A DNA stretch of 64,000 bases, from positions 15,595,365-15,659,364 of the forward strand of contig NC_087082.1 of the NCBI RefSeq assembly GCF_026151205.1. Reading direction: 5' to 3'. The DNA is from Bolinopsis microptera (lineage: Eukaryota; Ctenophora; Tentaculata; Lobata; Bolinopsidae). A program made the translations under genes and the position numbers. The notes under the pieces were generated by a model, which searched no databases, had not been told where the DNA came from, and worked only from the letters and a program-made list of their open reading frames with translations. Positions 11,199 through 23,172 of the stretch are shown one piece after another. Each line of letters begins with the position of its first letter. Position 1 is the stretch's first letter.

Positions 11199-13690
11199 AG
11201 GACCAGTTAACTGAAAAATTTGTAGTCTCCAATTTGGCTAAGATTTAAATCAGCTGTGACAAACTGGTAAAGAATCGTATCGCCGAAAGAACCAACTCTC
11301 TAGCGTACGTGTAACGCGTGTTATTGCAATAATAAGCTGTGGCCTCGTGACGTCACGAAGTCCCTCAGTGCGCGCTGGCATAGCGTAATACGTTGCAAAT
11401 CTTTATCGTTGTCATTAAAACACATGTAACTCACTCAAATTTTAGAATTATGACTATTACCCTAGTTCTCCCAAATCCTTATAGTTTTGGCTATCATCCT
11501 AACTAAAGGAATAGCTGATTGGATGTACAGTGCTCACGTCATGATTTTAAACAGTGATATAGCTTCTTGAACAGTGGCGGGTGAATGTACGGTTAGAAAG
11601 TTTCTGCTATTACAGTTCTTATGTCATATGTGATAATTTCGGATTGTTTTCATTGCTTAATTACACAAGCAGCCAGCAGGGAGACTGTACCGATTATTTT
11701 TCCCCAGTCCATGAAACTCTAACGAATTTAGAAAAGAACCTATAGATAAGTAGGAGTAGATAAGTAGGAGTAAGTAAGAACCTATAGATAAGTAGGAGTT
11801 TGTTCAATTCCGAGAGCAATTATATTTATAGAGTTATAGCATAGCGAAATTTCTAATTTTAATCCACATGTGTCAGCCAGTACAGGAGACAAGAAGTCTG
11901 GCTACTTTACGGCCGTTCCTCTGGAACCATCAGTAGAAGTAGCTTCTATCAGAACAGTGCCGTGGGAACAGAATTCCCGCCAAAATACCCGGTCTACCAA
12001 ATAGTAATACAGATTGGAGTTCGAGTGTATGGTGTGCGGTGTGTTTTGAATTAGACTTGCGGCTTACCTAGTTGTTATCCTAATTGCATTATCATCGGTA
12101 CATATACTTACTTTGTTACTTTGTTACTTTCTAGGGCTTCATAGAATCCTCTATCGGGCCATCGAAAAAGTCGACCCCCCGGACAGTGTAGAAACTGTTT
12201 TATCACCACTCCAATCCAGCAAGGAGTTTCCATTCCGACGGCTGCATATCCTGGAGCTGGAGGCTCGTCCGGAAATGACTTCACGAAGTTCGTTAAAGCT
12301 GCTTTGAATTGCATAGGATCCTCGATGGTGTGCATATGTGTTGGGATTACATTCCATAATCGAGGTCCGGTTACTGCAAATGAGTTGTCATGTAGTGCTT
12401 GATTACGTTGACTGCTGGACTTAGCTATACTGGGCACAACTGCTTTTTGACCATGTCTGAGAGTCACCGAGAACTGGATACCAATATCATTAGGGCACTT
12501 GCAATGCAGAACTTTCCACATGTTAATGATTAAATATCGTTCTCTTCTTCTTTGCAATGACATCAGATCTAGGGCCTTTAATCTCTGCCAGTAGTTGAGG
12601 TGCATAACATAAATAAAATACTGGTAAGTTTAAATACCAAGTGCACCCACTGAACAACTATAGAACTTCCAAGACCCTATTATTCTTTGGCCATATATTA
12701 CGGCACGATCGATTGTTAGATGGTTAAAGTTAAACGACATTTCACGTAAAACATTGTCGCCACAGGTTGATCATGGACACTAACAGCTTAATTTGAGATA
12801 AATGACTTATGAGTTTCTCTAAAGTTAACTCTAAAGTTGTGCAGTCCAGTCATTTTTGGACATTTATGGAAATGAACCTGCAAATGTTCAGATACTAACG
12901 AAACTTTGCACAGACCTTCCCGAAGGTGTGAATAAACGATTTTCGTTTGGAGACATTTTTTGACAGTGGAGAAAACCCAGGAGGGCCACGCCCATATTGA
13001 CCCAATAACGTAACCGACCCCTTGCTTCTGAAGGTCGTACAGACTTCAAAATAGGCTTAAACGAAGCCGCATATGCATGTTTATATAGGAGTTATCGAGC
13101 AACACATGGCCTAAAATCCATACTTTTCGAGAAATTCGCCAAAAACCATTTTGGGCGTGGTGCTGAGCCCATTTTCGATAGGATTGTGATAGAGTCTTTA
13201 GACAGGGTGCAAAAGAACTGCAATTAGCATATTAACATATGACTTACGAACAAACATATGCCTTAAAGTGCTTACTTTTTCAGTTATTGGCGAAAAACTG
13301 ATTTTCGGTTCCAGAAATCATGCAAAACTATGGGTATCTGGTAAATTGGGCTATGAAGGCCCTAAAGGTTTTTAAATGTGTGCAAATTGTGCAAAATGGC
13401 CATGTTTATATACAACTTATGAAGCAACATGTACCCTAAATTACTTACTTTTCGAGTTATTCGGGGAAAAACATTGTATTATGTCCATTTTCTACCTGTA
13501 AAATACAGTCTCACGGGCTCCTCTGCGCGCGCAAGGGACTTCGTGACGTCATCGCCAAAATAATACAAACGCTATTTACACGCGTTAGAGAGCAGTTAGA
13601 GATTTAGGAATTTCGACTCGTTGCTTAGTTTGCTATTTGTCACAATCTGTCAAAATATGAGGATAACTTTTTTTTCAGTTAACTGGTCCT
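11199..13690. mobile_element. 2.5-kb TTAA-flanked DNA transposon, non-autonomous
   Basis: The left end AGGACCAGTTAACTGAAAAA and the right end, its exact reverse complement, are each flanked by TTAA (11195-11198 and 13691-13694). This is the target site expected for piggyBac or Kolobok-type transposases. Subterminal regions on both sides also share an inverted block around GTGACGTCACGAAGTCCCT (11350 and 13535 areas). No transposase ORF is visible. A LINE fragment has inserted inside it. Which superfamily mobilised it cannot be decided from the sequence alone. Confidence 0.8.
12107..12605 (-). pseudogene. 3' end of a CR1/L2-like non-LTR retrotransposon (ORF2 C-terminus)
   Basis: The minus-strand frame reads YWQRLKALDLMSLQRRRERY ... 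NMWKVLH ... GPRLWNVIP ... FKAALTNFVKSFPD, the segment found after the reverse transcriptase domain in CR1/L2/jockey-type ORF2 proteins. The 3' end is a short tandem tail (GTAACAAA units, at 12107-12130 on the + strand). The copy is 5'-truncated, as usual for target-primed insertion, and lies inside the TTAA element, so it inserted later. It has no RT catalytic motif and is not functional. Confidence 0.7.
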
Positions 13691-13919
13691 TTAAAAAACA
13701 GAAACGCAAAGATAAACTATAAATTATAGCACGTCATATTAGTTAAAATCTGAACAGGAGAAACAGTTCCGTTATTACATTTTAATGTTACAGCCACTTA
13801 TTTAGAGAGCAATTAACACAAACTAATATTCTCACTATAATATATTGATCAGGCAATTCCAATGGTTGAAATATGATCTTAGAAACACTTACAAAACGAT
13901 AGAACACATTGACAACTCG

Positions 13920-14760
13920 ACCTCATAGAAAACTCTCACCTTGCTGTACTGTGTCATGAAGCCGGTGGCACTCCCTGCTTTAGTTTCCCAGTAGATTCCT
14001 ATAAACATCTTGACTAACGACTTCTTCAGTTTTCACAAATCTTTATTATCATCTATCTTTTGTTTTCTGAGAAGTACTTTTTGTAAAGTCGAAGTCTTTA
14101 TGTGCCGCGATAATTCATTTTTACAATAACTACTCCATGATAGATGTGAAGTTGCTGTTCTGTTGCATAGTTTGACTTTAGGGTGAAGAAAGTTAGAAGT
14201 TTATAGGAGTGATTGTTGGCCAGACTAACCAAAATAAATACATTTAGAGTGATCTATTTGGTCATTTCGTAGTTTGAGGACACGGCTGATTTCACGACTA
14301 ATTTTACTTTTTAAAACATCTGGTGGCAAATAACCGGTTGGTTTCCGAGATAAGTTGGTGTCTGCGTTATAGATTTTCAGAGCTTTTATTTAGAGATGAG
14401 CAATGATCTATTCTGTGGTCACCGTTATATTATATATAACATTTAAAGCCTCACAGTTTAAGCTTGCATCCTTTTAGGCGTACAAGCCTGTAGCTGTGAT
14501 TGGTCCGCTTATCGAGCCAACGCCTTACTCCATACTAACAGTAACAACAATAACATTATACGAGGTTTGCCAGCCTAAGAGCAAGGATCTTAGTTATCTT
14601 TGTCTTGTGTGATGCCCACAACTCATACTTAAACATTGCATTAGTCTGGCTTAGAGGAGCTCCAAGCTAGAGCGATTAAACTGAGAGTTGAGCTAATGCA
14701 CCCCAAAACAAGATCTCTTAGTCCACCATTGCATGAGCCCCAAAACGCAGTCCAGTTTTA
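13920..14760. repeat. Diverged copy of the intergenic block found after gene A
   Basis: The landmarks ATAGAAAACTCTCA..TTG, GGTGGCACTC/AGTGGCACTC, CAGTAGA.TCCT, ACAATAACATTATAC and GAGAGTTGAGC occur in the same order as at 7270-7760. The shared order supports an ancient duplication of a gene-plus-spacer unit. The rest of 14761-16086 has no coding sequence that I can support. Confidence 0.55.
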
Positions 14761-15722
14761 CACTTTAATAGATCATGAGTGAGAAGTTGCTGTCTCGTAG
14801 ATAAGTTCAGGAGTTGTAGGTCCCGTGATGACAATGGAAAAACGCCTACACAGGTCACGTGCCTGTACTAACCGAGTCACGTGATCAATTAGCCCACACC
14901 AGTGAATGGTTTTCTCATGACTATGGAATTAAATTAAAGCAGGAGATCAAGCTGGCACGATATGTTAATTTAAGTGAGTTTAAGTTCTAAGAGAGTGTTC
15001 ATAGACACAGAGATTCCTTTGCATCTATTAAATCCCGGGAACTGGCAGTGTCTAGTACTCTGATATCCTGGCTCTCCCTCGGTATTCACACTTAGAATCC
15101 CTGACTATAATAGAGTAACTCTCACTTCCAGTCTCTTTGGGGAGTGATACTAACGTCAGCTACAGCAACCGGGTCCAGCAAGTTCCACTCGTCATTTAAT
15201 ATGATTTATTACAGAAATTTTAAGTCTGATCAGGATTCAGGTTGACACTTTTTGATCCCAACAATTAAACGTTGGGCAACTATTAAATAGCTGGGACCGC
15301 AAGCCAAGAACAGTCATAACCAGTGCAGTGATCTGTCAGTTGTCATTACCATCAGAGAATTAGTTAGCTAGGCTTGAAATATCTTTTCAAATATTTTCTG
15401 GTTTCCCTCATGTCTTTCTGTTTTAATTTCATTTTCAAATTTGCGTGTGAATTCGGAGCCAAAACCGCCATCAATTAGTATTAGAGAGTCCCCTGGTACA
15501 GCGACCGCCACTTATCTCTATAACTTCCTTAAAACAATGCCCATAACAACCCAGCAAAGGGGAAACAAACAACATTTGTTGCTCACTTCCTGTTTGTTTA
15601 TTTTGTATTGCTGCTACAGTGTTCTTGAAATGTGCTGCCCGTAAAGAAGTGAGAGGAACTACAGTTAACTATTTTTATGCCAATCGATAAGTTAATAGAA
15701 CTGGTGGGGAGGTGAACGAGAT

Positions 15723-15787
15723 GGGTTCTCTGACACGTGACCTTATTCTCTGACACGTGACCATATTCTCTGACACGTGACCACTGA
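15723..15787. repeat. Three tandem 21-bp units with a CACGTG core
   Basis: The unit TATTCTCTGACACGTGACC repeats three times, about 300 bp upstream of the gene C start. Each copy holds an E-box CACGTG. A fourth TGTCACGTGTC lies near 15870. A regulatory role for gene C is possible but not shown. Confidence 0.6.
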
Positions 15788-16086
15788 CCGTGGATAGTGA
15801 TTAACCTATCACTCTATCAGCTCTTTAAAGTATTGACCAATCTTATTGGAACCCAGAATCACTGTCACGTGTCAAAGCATATATGGTTCACTTCCACACC
15901 AGTCTTCACAATTCAGATAATATTAAATACAAATAGCATTTTTTCTGTTTAAGTAGGCCCTGAATTCTGATCATCCTCTCTTACCTTTGCAATTAATCGT
16001 TCATTTTCCCCATTTTACAGTACAGAATCTTATATTTCGTTTATTTTAAACATGATATCTTGTAATTTCCCCACTTTTTAAAAGAA

Positions 16087-19000
16087 ATGACAGGCGACGT
16101 TAAGCTTGGTATATTTCTACTATTGCAGATCAGTGTACCAACATCAGCTGCACAGGGTTAGTCAGGTTAAATCTGTATCGAAATTTATATCTTGAAATGT
16201 TAAAATTTTTCTGCACCCAAGCCTGGAATTCTCATAAATCTCTGAGATAAAAGTTAACTCTCATAAACGAACTAGTGAATTGTTGCGGTCACTAGGTAGT
16301 TATCATTCGTATAAGGAAAAATTGTACGACAAATATAGTACTGCAATTTTAGTTTTTACAGAATTTGTCATATTACTCACAAATCCTGATTCCTGACGAG
16401 GCACTTAACACTTTTATTATAAGGCAGGCGTGATTCATACACTTAAAGGAACAAGTTCAATCAAAGTTATAAGATGAGCTAGCTGGCTACAGGCTAGCAT
16501 GTAGTTTTTGATAAGTTGAAAATTTTAAGATTAAGTAATTAACTCGAGATGCAGTAGACAGATACTGGCCAATGGAGGCACAGTAAACGTTTACTATTAT
16601 AGGCATTGAGCGTATAGTTATTGCATGTCTCATTAAACGTACTTCCATTCTGATTCTGATGAAGTTTGAAGTGGATAATTTTTACTGCTATCAACCCGGT
16701 CCCGCCCCATTTACAGTTCCAAATTTCTATAAAATTACAGTGAATAAATTACGTAAATTTTTAACAGATCCTGACACTGGGTGGAAAAAAATCGTTCAAA
16801 ACGAGGTGATACAAGGTGATCTAGACGACGTAGCGATACAGGTTAAGTCACAAAGTGCGAGTGGAAGGGTTGAGATACAGTTTCCGGACGAGAATGTGTA
16901 CTTGGATTGGTCAACAGAGCCCTCGGCGCCATTTGATATAAAAGGAACCTGCAACCCAAATATTGTATACAATGACGCTGAAGACAAACAGGTTAAATTC
17001 CAAGACATGACAATTTTTAAGGGTTTCATTTAAAGAATAAACAATTCCAAGAGTATCTACACAGCATATAAACAGCACAACTATTTCAAATGTTATATAT
17101 TGGAAGGGAAGCACCATAATATTATAACATCCGGTGATATTGTTTATTGCAGATCCCTGCTTATGACGAACAGATATGGACCTTGAAGAAATCGGGTGGT
17201 TTCCTGATCATGACTTGTAAAAAAAAGGAAGTGTTTAAATACGACTTTTATGGAAATGGGTGTATAAAGTTTAACGACTTCAGCCCGACGTTCAAGTTTC
17301 CACAAAACCAAAACACTGCTGCTTTGGAGTACAAGATACTGCAGGAAATTGGTAAGCATTAAGCACGATCCTAAATATTACCTCATCAGATGAGGGGAAA
17401 GATCTTTCTACTAATTAAATAGTCCCTACAAAGTACAAATACGTACAGGGTGGGCCAAAAGTCAGTACCCATACGTTGGGTCTTATACCTCCGCCGTGTT
17501 TTATATTTGAGAGTTGTTGCTTTGCAGATGGCATACTGTACCTACTTGTTCGAGGATTCCGTCACCAAAATTTGAAAATTAGATTTTTGGGGCCACACCC
17601 AATCAACATTGAATTGCTTATACTGGTGTTTGTGAACATGTTAGAGACTCCGTTGTAACATATTGCAATAGGTCATTTAATCCGGAATATGATCTGAAAA
17701 GATGGTGCGAAACGGATTTAAAATGACGAAGTTATCAAGCAATTTGTTTATCTCGTTAGCAAAATTGATTGGGAACTCAATGATTACCCAATTACGGCAC
17801 CGTAATTGGGCTCTCTACACGATTCCCATAATGCGGATCTAGCCTCAACCCAATTTCCTGATCACACGTAATGAACAAACTCGTTATGCTTCATATCTCG
17901 GTCATCTGAGAAGCTAGAACTCTCATTTTTTCAGGACAAACGTAATTTAAATGGCCAAACACTATTCAATAAAATTTGGCTTGATCCGACTATCCAAACT
18001 ATCAAATAAATGCAAAAATGAACCTTCATTTGAAAAAAATGAACACGAATATTTTTCGATTTGACAAATTCCTCGAACCAGTGGTGGTAGTAAGTCATAC
18101 CAGAAAGAATTATTTCAATTGTACACTCAGTGATTGAGCTATTAAGGCCAACATATGGCCATGGGTACTGACTTTTGGCCCACCCTGTATTATTCGATCA
18201 ACACTTATTTTTGTACGGATTTGTAGAAAATAACGAAAAAGATCCTAAAATTACACAATTTAAAATCCTTAAATTGCCATCTAGATAACCTAATATAGTC
18301 TATATATTAAAAAAAAACTACACGCGTGTAATAATCCTGGTCTAGAAAAGTATTATCAAAAACAAACCCCAGGAACATGTAGCTCCGGTCAGTACTGGAG
18401 TACAGAAACAACCCAGTGTGAGAGCTGTGCTGCAGGAGAGTACAGTGAAGGAGGAGTAGTAACCCAGTGTATTCCATGTACGAGTGGTAAAACAGTGCTG
18501 GCAGGACAAGGAACCAGCGCTCAGGCGTGTAGATGGGGTAAGTTAAACTATTGTAGGGGAGAGGGCCGGTGGAGAGGGAGACTGTGCGGGAAGTTCTACT
18601 AATAGTTATAAAGAGGGTTTAACTCAAACCACAGGTCTTAACTCTAAATTGATTTATAAATTCTTTGCATCATGTCAGTGCTATGAAAAACAGATGGGAT
18701 CCATGTGCTTATAATAATAAATACGGCATGAGGAACTATTCATGATGAAACTAACACGTCGGAAAGAGGGGCCCGGGGGCCGGGGGGGGGCTTAAAATAC
18801 TAGTTCCACACTTATAGATAAGATCTTTTTAACAGCCAACAAATTAATTAGACCATGTCATTTTTTCAGTTGTTGAAGTTACCAATCGAGAAGTTCACAT
18901 TCGGGCAGCGACTACTCTGTCTTGTACAGTTACTGGAATCACAGATGATCTGTCAGATCCCGTCACAATCGCCTGGTCAGGATTCACAGGTGGAATTGAA

Positions 19001-22000
19001 TATTCTCAAGAATTCGGGACGATATTATCAGAAAAGCAGACAACAACATTAACTGTCAATGGAGATATGGTAACTGAGGATAAAACATATACTTGTACCG
19101 TGACGGATAGTGGTGCAGATGAACAACAAGAGTTCGTTCATCTGGATGTGTATGGTAAGTGATAGATCATTTATTAAATGTATTCAAGTTAAAGCTTTGA
19201 GGCCCCTTCAATCCTATCAAACAATCCATAAAATGAGATATTGATTAGCTCACTTCATTTCAGATGTTCAACCACACCATGTTGAAGCAAAGTCGGGCAC
19301 GAGTGCCACAATTGCCTGTGTGATAACAAAAGCATCAGGGTTGATGACAGTGGAATGGCTAACAAGTGATGGAATCAGTATTGACTCAGCAACTGCCAAC
19401 TACGTTCCAAGCCCCGGCGTTTACGAAAGTGGGACCATGCAGAAAGCGACTCTGGTGGTTGGAGAACAGGCTTCAGAGCACGATAAAACATACACTTGTA
19501 GAGTAACATCTGGAGAATATCCAATCTCACCAAGCTGTGATAAAACTGTTCAACTGAATGTTTACGGTGGGTTTATAATAATCCAAAGGGTCTCGATTAA
19601 TGTTTATATCATTGATCGTAATCAAATTAATATTTAGTTTTTCTTGCTTAGAGACAGCGTTCTCTGATGTCATATTTTTTTAAATTGGGCAATATTAGGA
19701 CATTATAATATTATTCAAAATAGTAGAATGCAGATCACAGTACTAAAATAGCCATATTCCTGACAAATCTCATCAATACATCAGAGGTCAAAGCCGTCAA
19801 CGCTGTGGTAAAACCAGGTACAGACGCAACTATCTCCTGTGTGATTGAGGGAATAACAAGCCAAGTTAAAGTGGAATGGCTGGAATCTTCAGAAGAAATT
19901 ATCGTGGCTGACTCTAACTACACTCCAAACCCTGGAACAATAGAAAACAACAGTCAGACGGCTACCCTGGAGGTTACGGGAGCTGCAGAAGAAACAACTT
20001 TCACTTGCAGAGTCACATCTGGACAGTTCCCTAGTTCACCATCTTCTGACACAGAAGTGCAACTCAATGTTTACGGTAAGTTTCAAAGTTGGTTTAATCG
20101 ACAAGGGGTTCGAACTAATGCCTATGTCATCATCCTTGATTTATCATTATGAGATGAATTGTAAATGAACTTGGTCAAATATCCACTAAAATATAGATAG
20201 GTTTTTTAAAACAGTTAAACAGGACTAAAAATAAATGTATAATTAAACTTCTCTCCTTGGTATTCAGTTGTGACAGCCCACAGCGCTGAGGTAAAATCCG
20301 GCACAGACGCTACCATTTCCTGTGTGATAGAAGGAATAACTAGCCAGATTGAAGTGGAATGGGTGGGGGCTCACGTAGAAGATGATAACTACACTCAAAA
20401 ATCTGGTACATTGGATGGCGACAGTCAGACAGCTACCCTTGAGGTTACGGGAGCTGCTGTTACAGAAGATAAAACCTTCGCTTGCAGAGTCACATCTGAA
20501 CAGTTCCCTGATTCTTCCGTGTCTGTAACTAGTGTACAGCTCAATGTTTATGGTAAGTTCGAAATCAGTTTTAAATCAAGGGTTACTGCACACTGCACAG
20601 TGTACATTTAAAATGATCCATGATTGATCTTTTTTTAAACAAATCCACGCTTCCAAAAATGCTAATTTCTATGACCTAACTGATATTATCTTTAATTCAG
20701 AGGTTCATGCCGTCAACGCTGAGGTAAAATCAGGTACATACGCAACTATTTCCTGTGTGATAGTGGGAATTACAAGCCTTGCTACCGTGGAATGGGTAGG
20801 ACCTTCAGGTACTGATATTTCAGGTGACTCTAACTACACTCCAAAATCTGGGACATTGGATGGCGACAGTCAGACAGCTACCCTGGAGGTTACGGGAGCT
20901 GCTGTTACAGAAGATAGAACTTTCACTTGCAGAGTCACATCTGGACAGTTCCATAGTTCACCATTTTCTGACACAGAAGTGCAGCTCAATGTTTACGGTA
21001 AGTTTTAAAGTTGGTTTTAAAATGAAACTTTTTATTCACTTTACAATTTATTGAGAAAGCTAAGGGGAAACTGATTATAGCAAACTCAATGGCCAAAGAA
21101 GAACCTAGTAATAAGTAAAAGCATCTATCATGTATCTGCACCTACGGATAACTTGATAATATCTCCAACTTGACAATGTAATTTCAGGATGTTCAAAAGA
21201 CCCCAAATTCACATTTACAATCGCGGGTAACACTGAGGATACAGTAAAAGTAGGAGAGACTGTGACGGTCTCCTGTGCTCCTGGATCCACACCATCTGGT
21301 TCAGATGTAACCACTACTGCAACCTGTGTAGCGGTTGATAATATGGTGTTTACTGACAAATTATTCGATTGTACGGAGACAAACGGTGAGTTCTCACTTC
21401 TCACAATAAATCACAAAAAAGTAGCAATAACTTATAACTGACAGCTGATTTTGAAAGTTGAACAACCATTTGGTTAATTTTCATTTCTCCAGAAATAGTT
21501 TTAAAGTATGAAAAACGTAAATTTAAATTAATACCGGTGCTAACAAACTAATCCGTCTTTCCTTAGGTTGCAGGGTGAAAGAGCAACTACCACAAGACTT
21601 AGATATTACACTAACCCAAGGTAAAAATAACAATAAACTGAAATTTTATACAACTTTTGAGATAAAACTTCTACCATGCAGCGTGTAATCTAAACACCAC
21701 AAAAATGACCATATACACAAGGATGATTTAAAGTGCAAGTCACATCAGTAATAAATGGTGTGTTTAACAAATTCAACTACCCTAGATTTGTGGTCCGAAG
21801 AAGAAACTGGTGTAATAACTTACACTTGTAAGAAAGGTTATATCAAGACAGAGGCATACAGATGTAACAAATGGAAGGTTAGAACTTAGACACATCGTGT
21901 TTTTTAAATTGGGTCTATTAATATTGGCAAAACTGGGCTACATGTTGGTGACAATAAACAGTTTTTCAAATATAATCATAATGTTTTAATGTTAGCACAT

Positions 22001-23172
22001 TAGTTACTGTTGTCTGAATAATATAATCCCTCTACTAGTGCGAAGGTGGAAATGTTAAGTGTAAAGAACCGGAAAATGAAATGAACAAACTCATAACAGC
22101 GGTAGAATTCTGTAAGATCTGTCCACCAAAGACATATCATGACTCAAAGAACAATATTTGTGGAAATTGTCCAGTGGGCCACAAGTCTGGTTACGGGTTT
22201 GAAAAGTGCTTCAGTAAGTATTTTCTATCATTTAAATTCGCAAGATTACTTCGAAGGTATAGTTTATAAAAAGCGGAAACCGGTCTCGCCAGAAAACCCT
22301 AGTTTGCTCTTTTCAGCTTTCAGATCATCAATAACCCCTATCATGTCATAATCGAAAATTAAAATGAATCATTTCTTTTATCGATAGTTTCTTTGAATAC
22401 ATTGTAGATTTAGTTTACGAAACAAACCCAAATCGCGCATCAAATCGGTCCTTTTTAAAAGTTTGATCAGTGTAACTCAACACATCTGTGATTTATGAAC
22501 GCAACGGCCTCCAAGTGGAACATTACCCTCAAATACTGGTCACCATGTTTGTATCTAGGAGACTACACAATATGTGCCAGTTATTTGAGGATATATAAAG
22601 ACTTAATAAATTATTATTTATTAGTTTAATAAATTATCTGGAAATCGGTGGGACGATTACCAGTATTATTTCAACTAACCAGCTGACAGAAGCAGTGAAG
22701 AGATATCATCCCTCCACTGCTTGTGACAGTAGTGTCAGGTACTGTAAAGATGTTTGGAGATAGACACGTTTCGACTTCACTTAAAGTTGGAGAGGGCATG
22801 ATGAACGATACCAGAGGAGAGGGCATGATGAACGATACCACTAGCCCCCGGCCAGGTAACTGAGATCGCTTAATGAACATGTGCTGTTAAACATGTGGAC
22901 TTTTAAACATGTGAATTGTTCATCATGGGAATTGTTCAACATGTGAATTGTTCAACATGGGAATTGTTCAACATGGGAATTGGACTTTTCGTATGAAGGA
23001 GCAGGCCACCTTAATTAATTGCTTTGAGATCTTTTAAATCGTTATCTGATAAAAAAAGGCCTGAAGTAAATGACTGAAGTCACATTATATTCCATTATCG
23101 TCGTGCATCTCTTCAGGTCAATATTTGGAGAGATGGATCGAAGGAACTCGGAAAAGATGTTTAGAAAGCTGA
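16087..23172 (+). CDS. Gene C: secreted protein with FAMeT-like module, two GCC2/GCC3, five Ig and two CCP domains
   Basis: Exons: 16087-16156, 16672-16991, 17153-17351, 18373-18537, 18870-19154, 19264-19566, 19785-20075, 20268-20552, 20701-20997, 21188-21385, 21567-21620, 21786-21877, 22039-22213 and, tentatively, 23117-23172; about 929 residues with all phases agreeing. Order: signal peptide (MTGDVKLGIFLLL), a beta-rich unknown module (IWTLKKSGGFLIMTC, CIKFNDF), a GCC2/GCC3 module (CSSGQYW ... CAAGEYSEGG), five Ig domains each in one phase 1-1 exon (C..W..C with YTC/FTCRV), a one-exon CCP, a second CCP over three exons, and a GCC2/GCC3 module (CKICPPKTYHDSKNN). The predicted end (WIEGTRKRCLES) has no membrane segment. 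Ig exons 7-9 are near copies of each other and of gene A exons 4-5. Intron 3 carries a mariner-type MITE. Probably an extracellular recognition protein; ligand unknown. Confidence 0.82.
17446..18187. mobile_element. Mariner-type MITE in gene C intron 3
   Basis: CAGGGTGGGCCAAAAGTCAG at the left is matched by its reverse complement at the right, both next to TA, the Tc1/mariner target site. The terminal identity covers roughly 27 bp. The 742-bp interior has no transposase frame. A small hairpin around ACCCAATTACGG/CCGTAATTGGG sits near 17783-17809. Confidence 0.8.
18765..18795. repeat. G-run terminal fragment of the palindromic element family
   Basis: GGGGCCCGGGGGCCGGGGGGGGGG followed by CTTAAAA resembles the G/C-run-plus-TTAA ends of the element at 8879-9713. 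It lies in gene C intron 4. Runs of this kind can form G-quadruplexes. Confidence 0.45.
22520..22760. repeat. Intronic block shared by genes A and C
   Basis: AATACTGGTCACCATGTTTG through GTCAGGTACTGT..AGATGTTT is present here and at about 6365-6600, in the equivalent last intron of gene A. The identity is high for an intron, so either the duplication is fairly recent or the region has been homogenised by gene conversion. Confidence 0.75.
22885..22985. repeat. Tandem 18-bp repeat (GAATTGTTCAACATG)
   Basis: About five units of GGGAATTGTTCAACATG, some with GTG for GGG, lie in the last intron of gene C. No function inferred. Confidence 0.7.
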
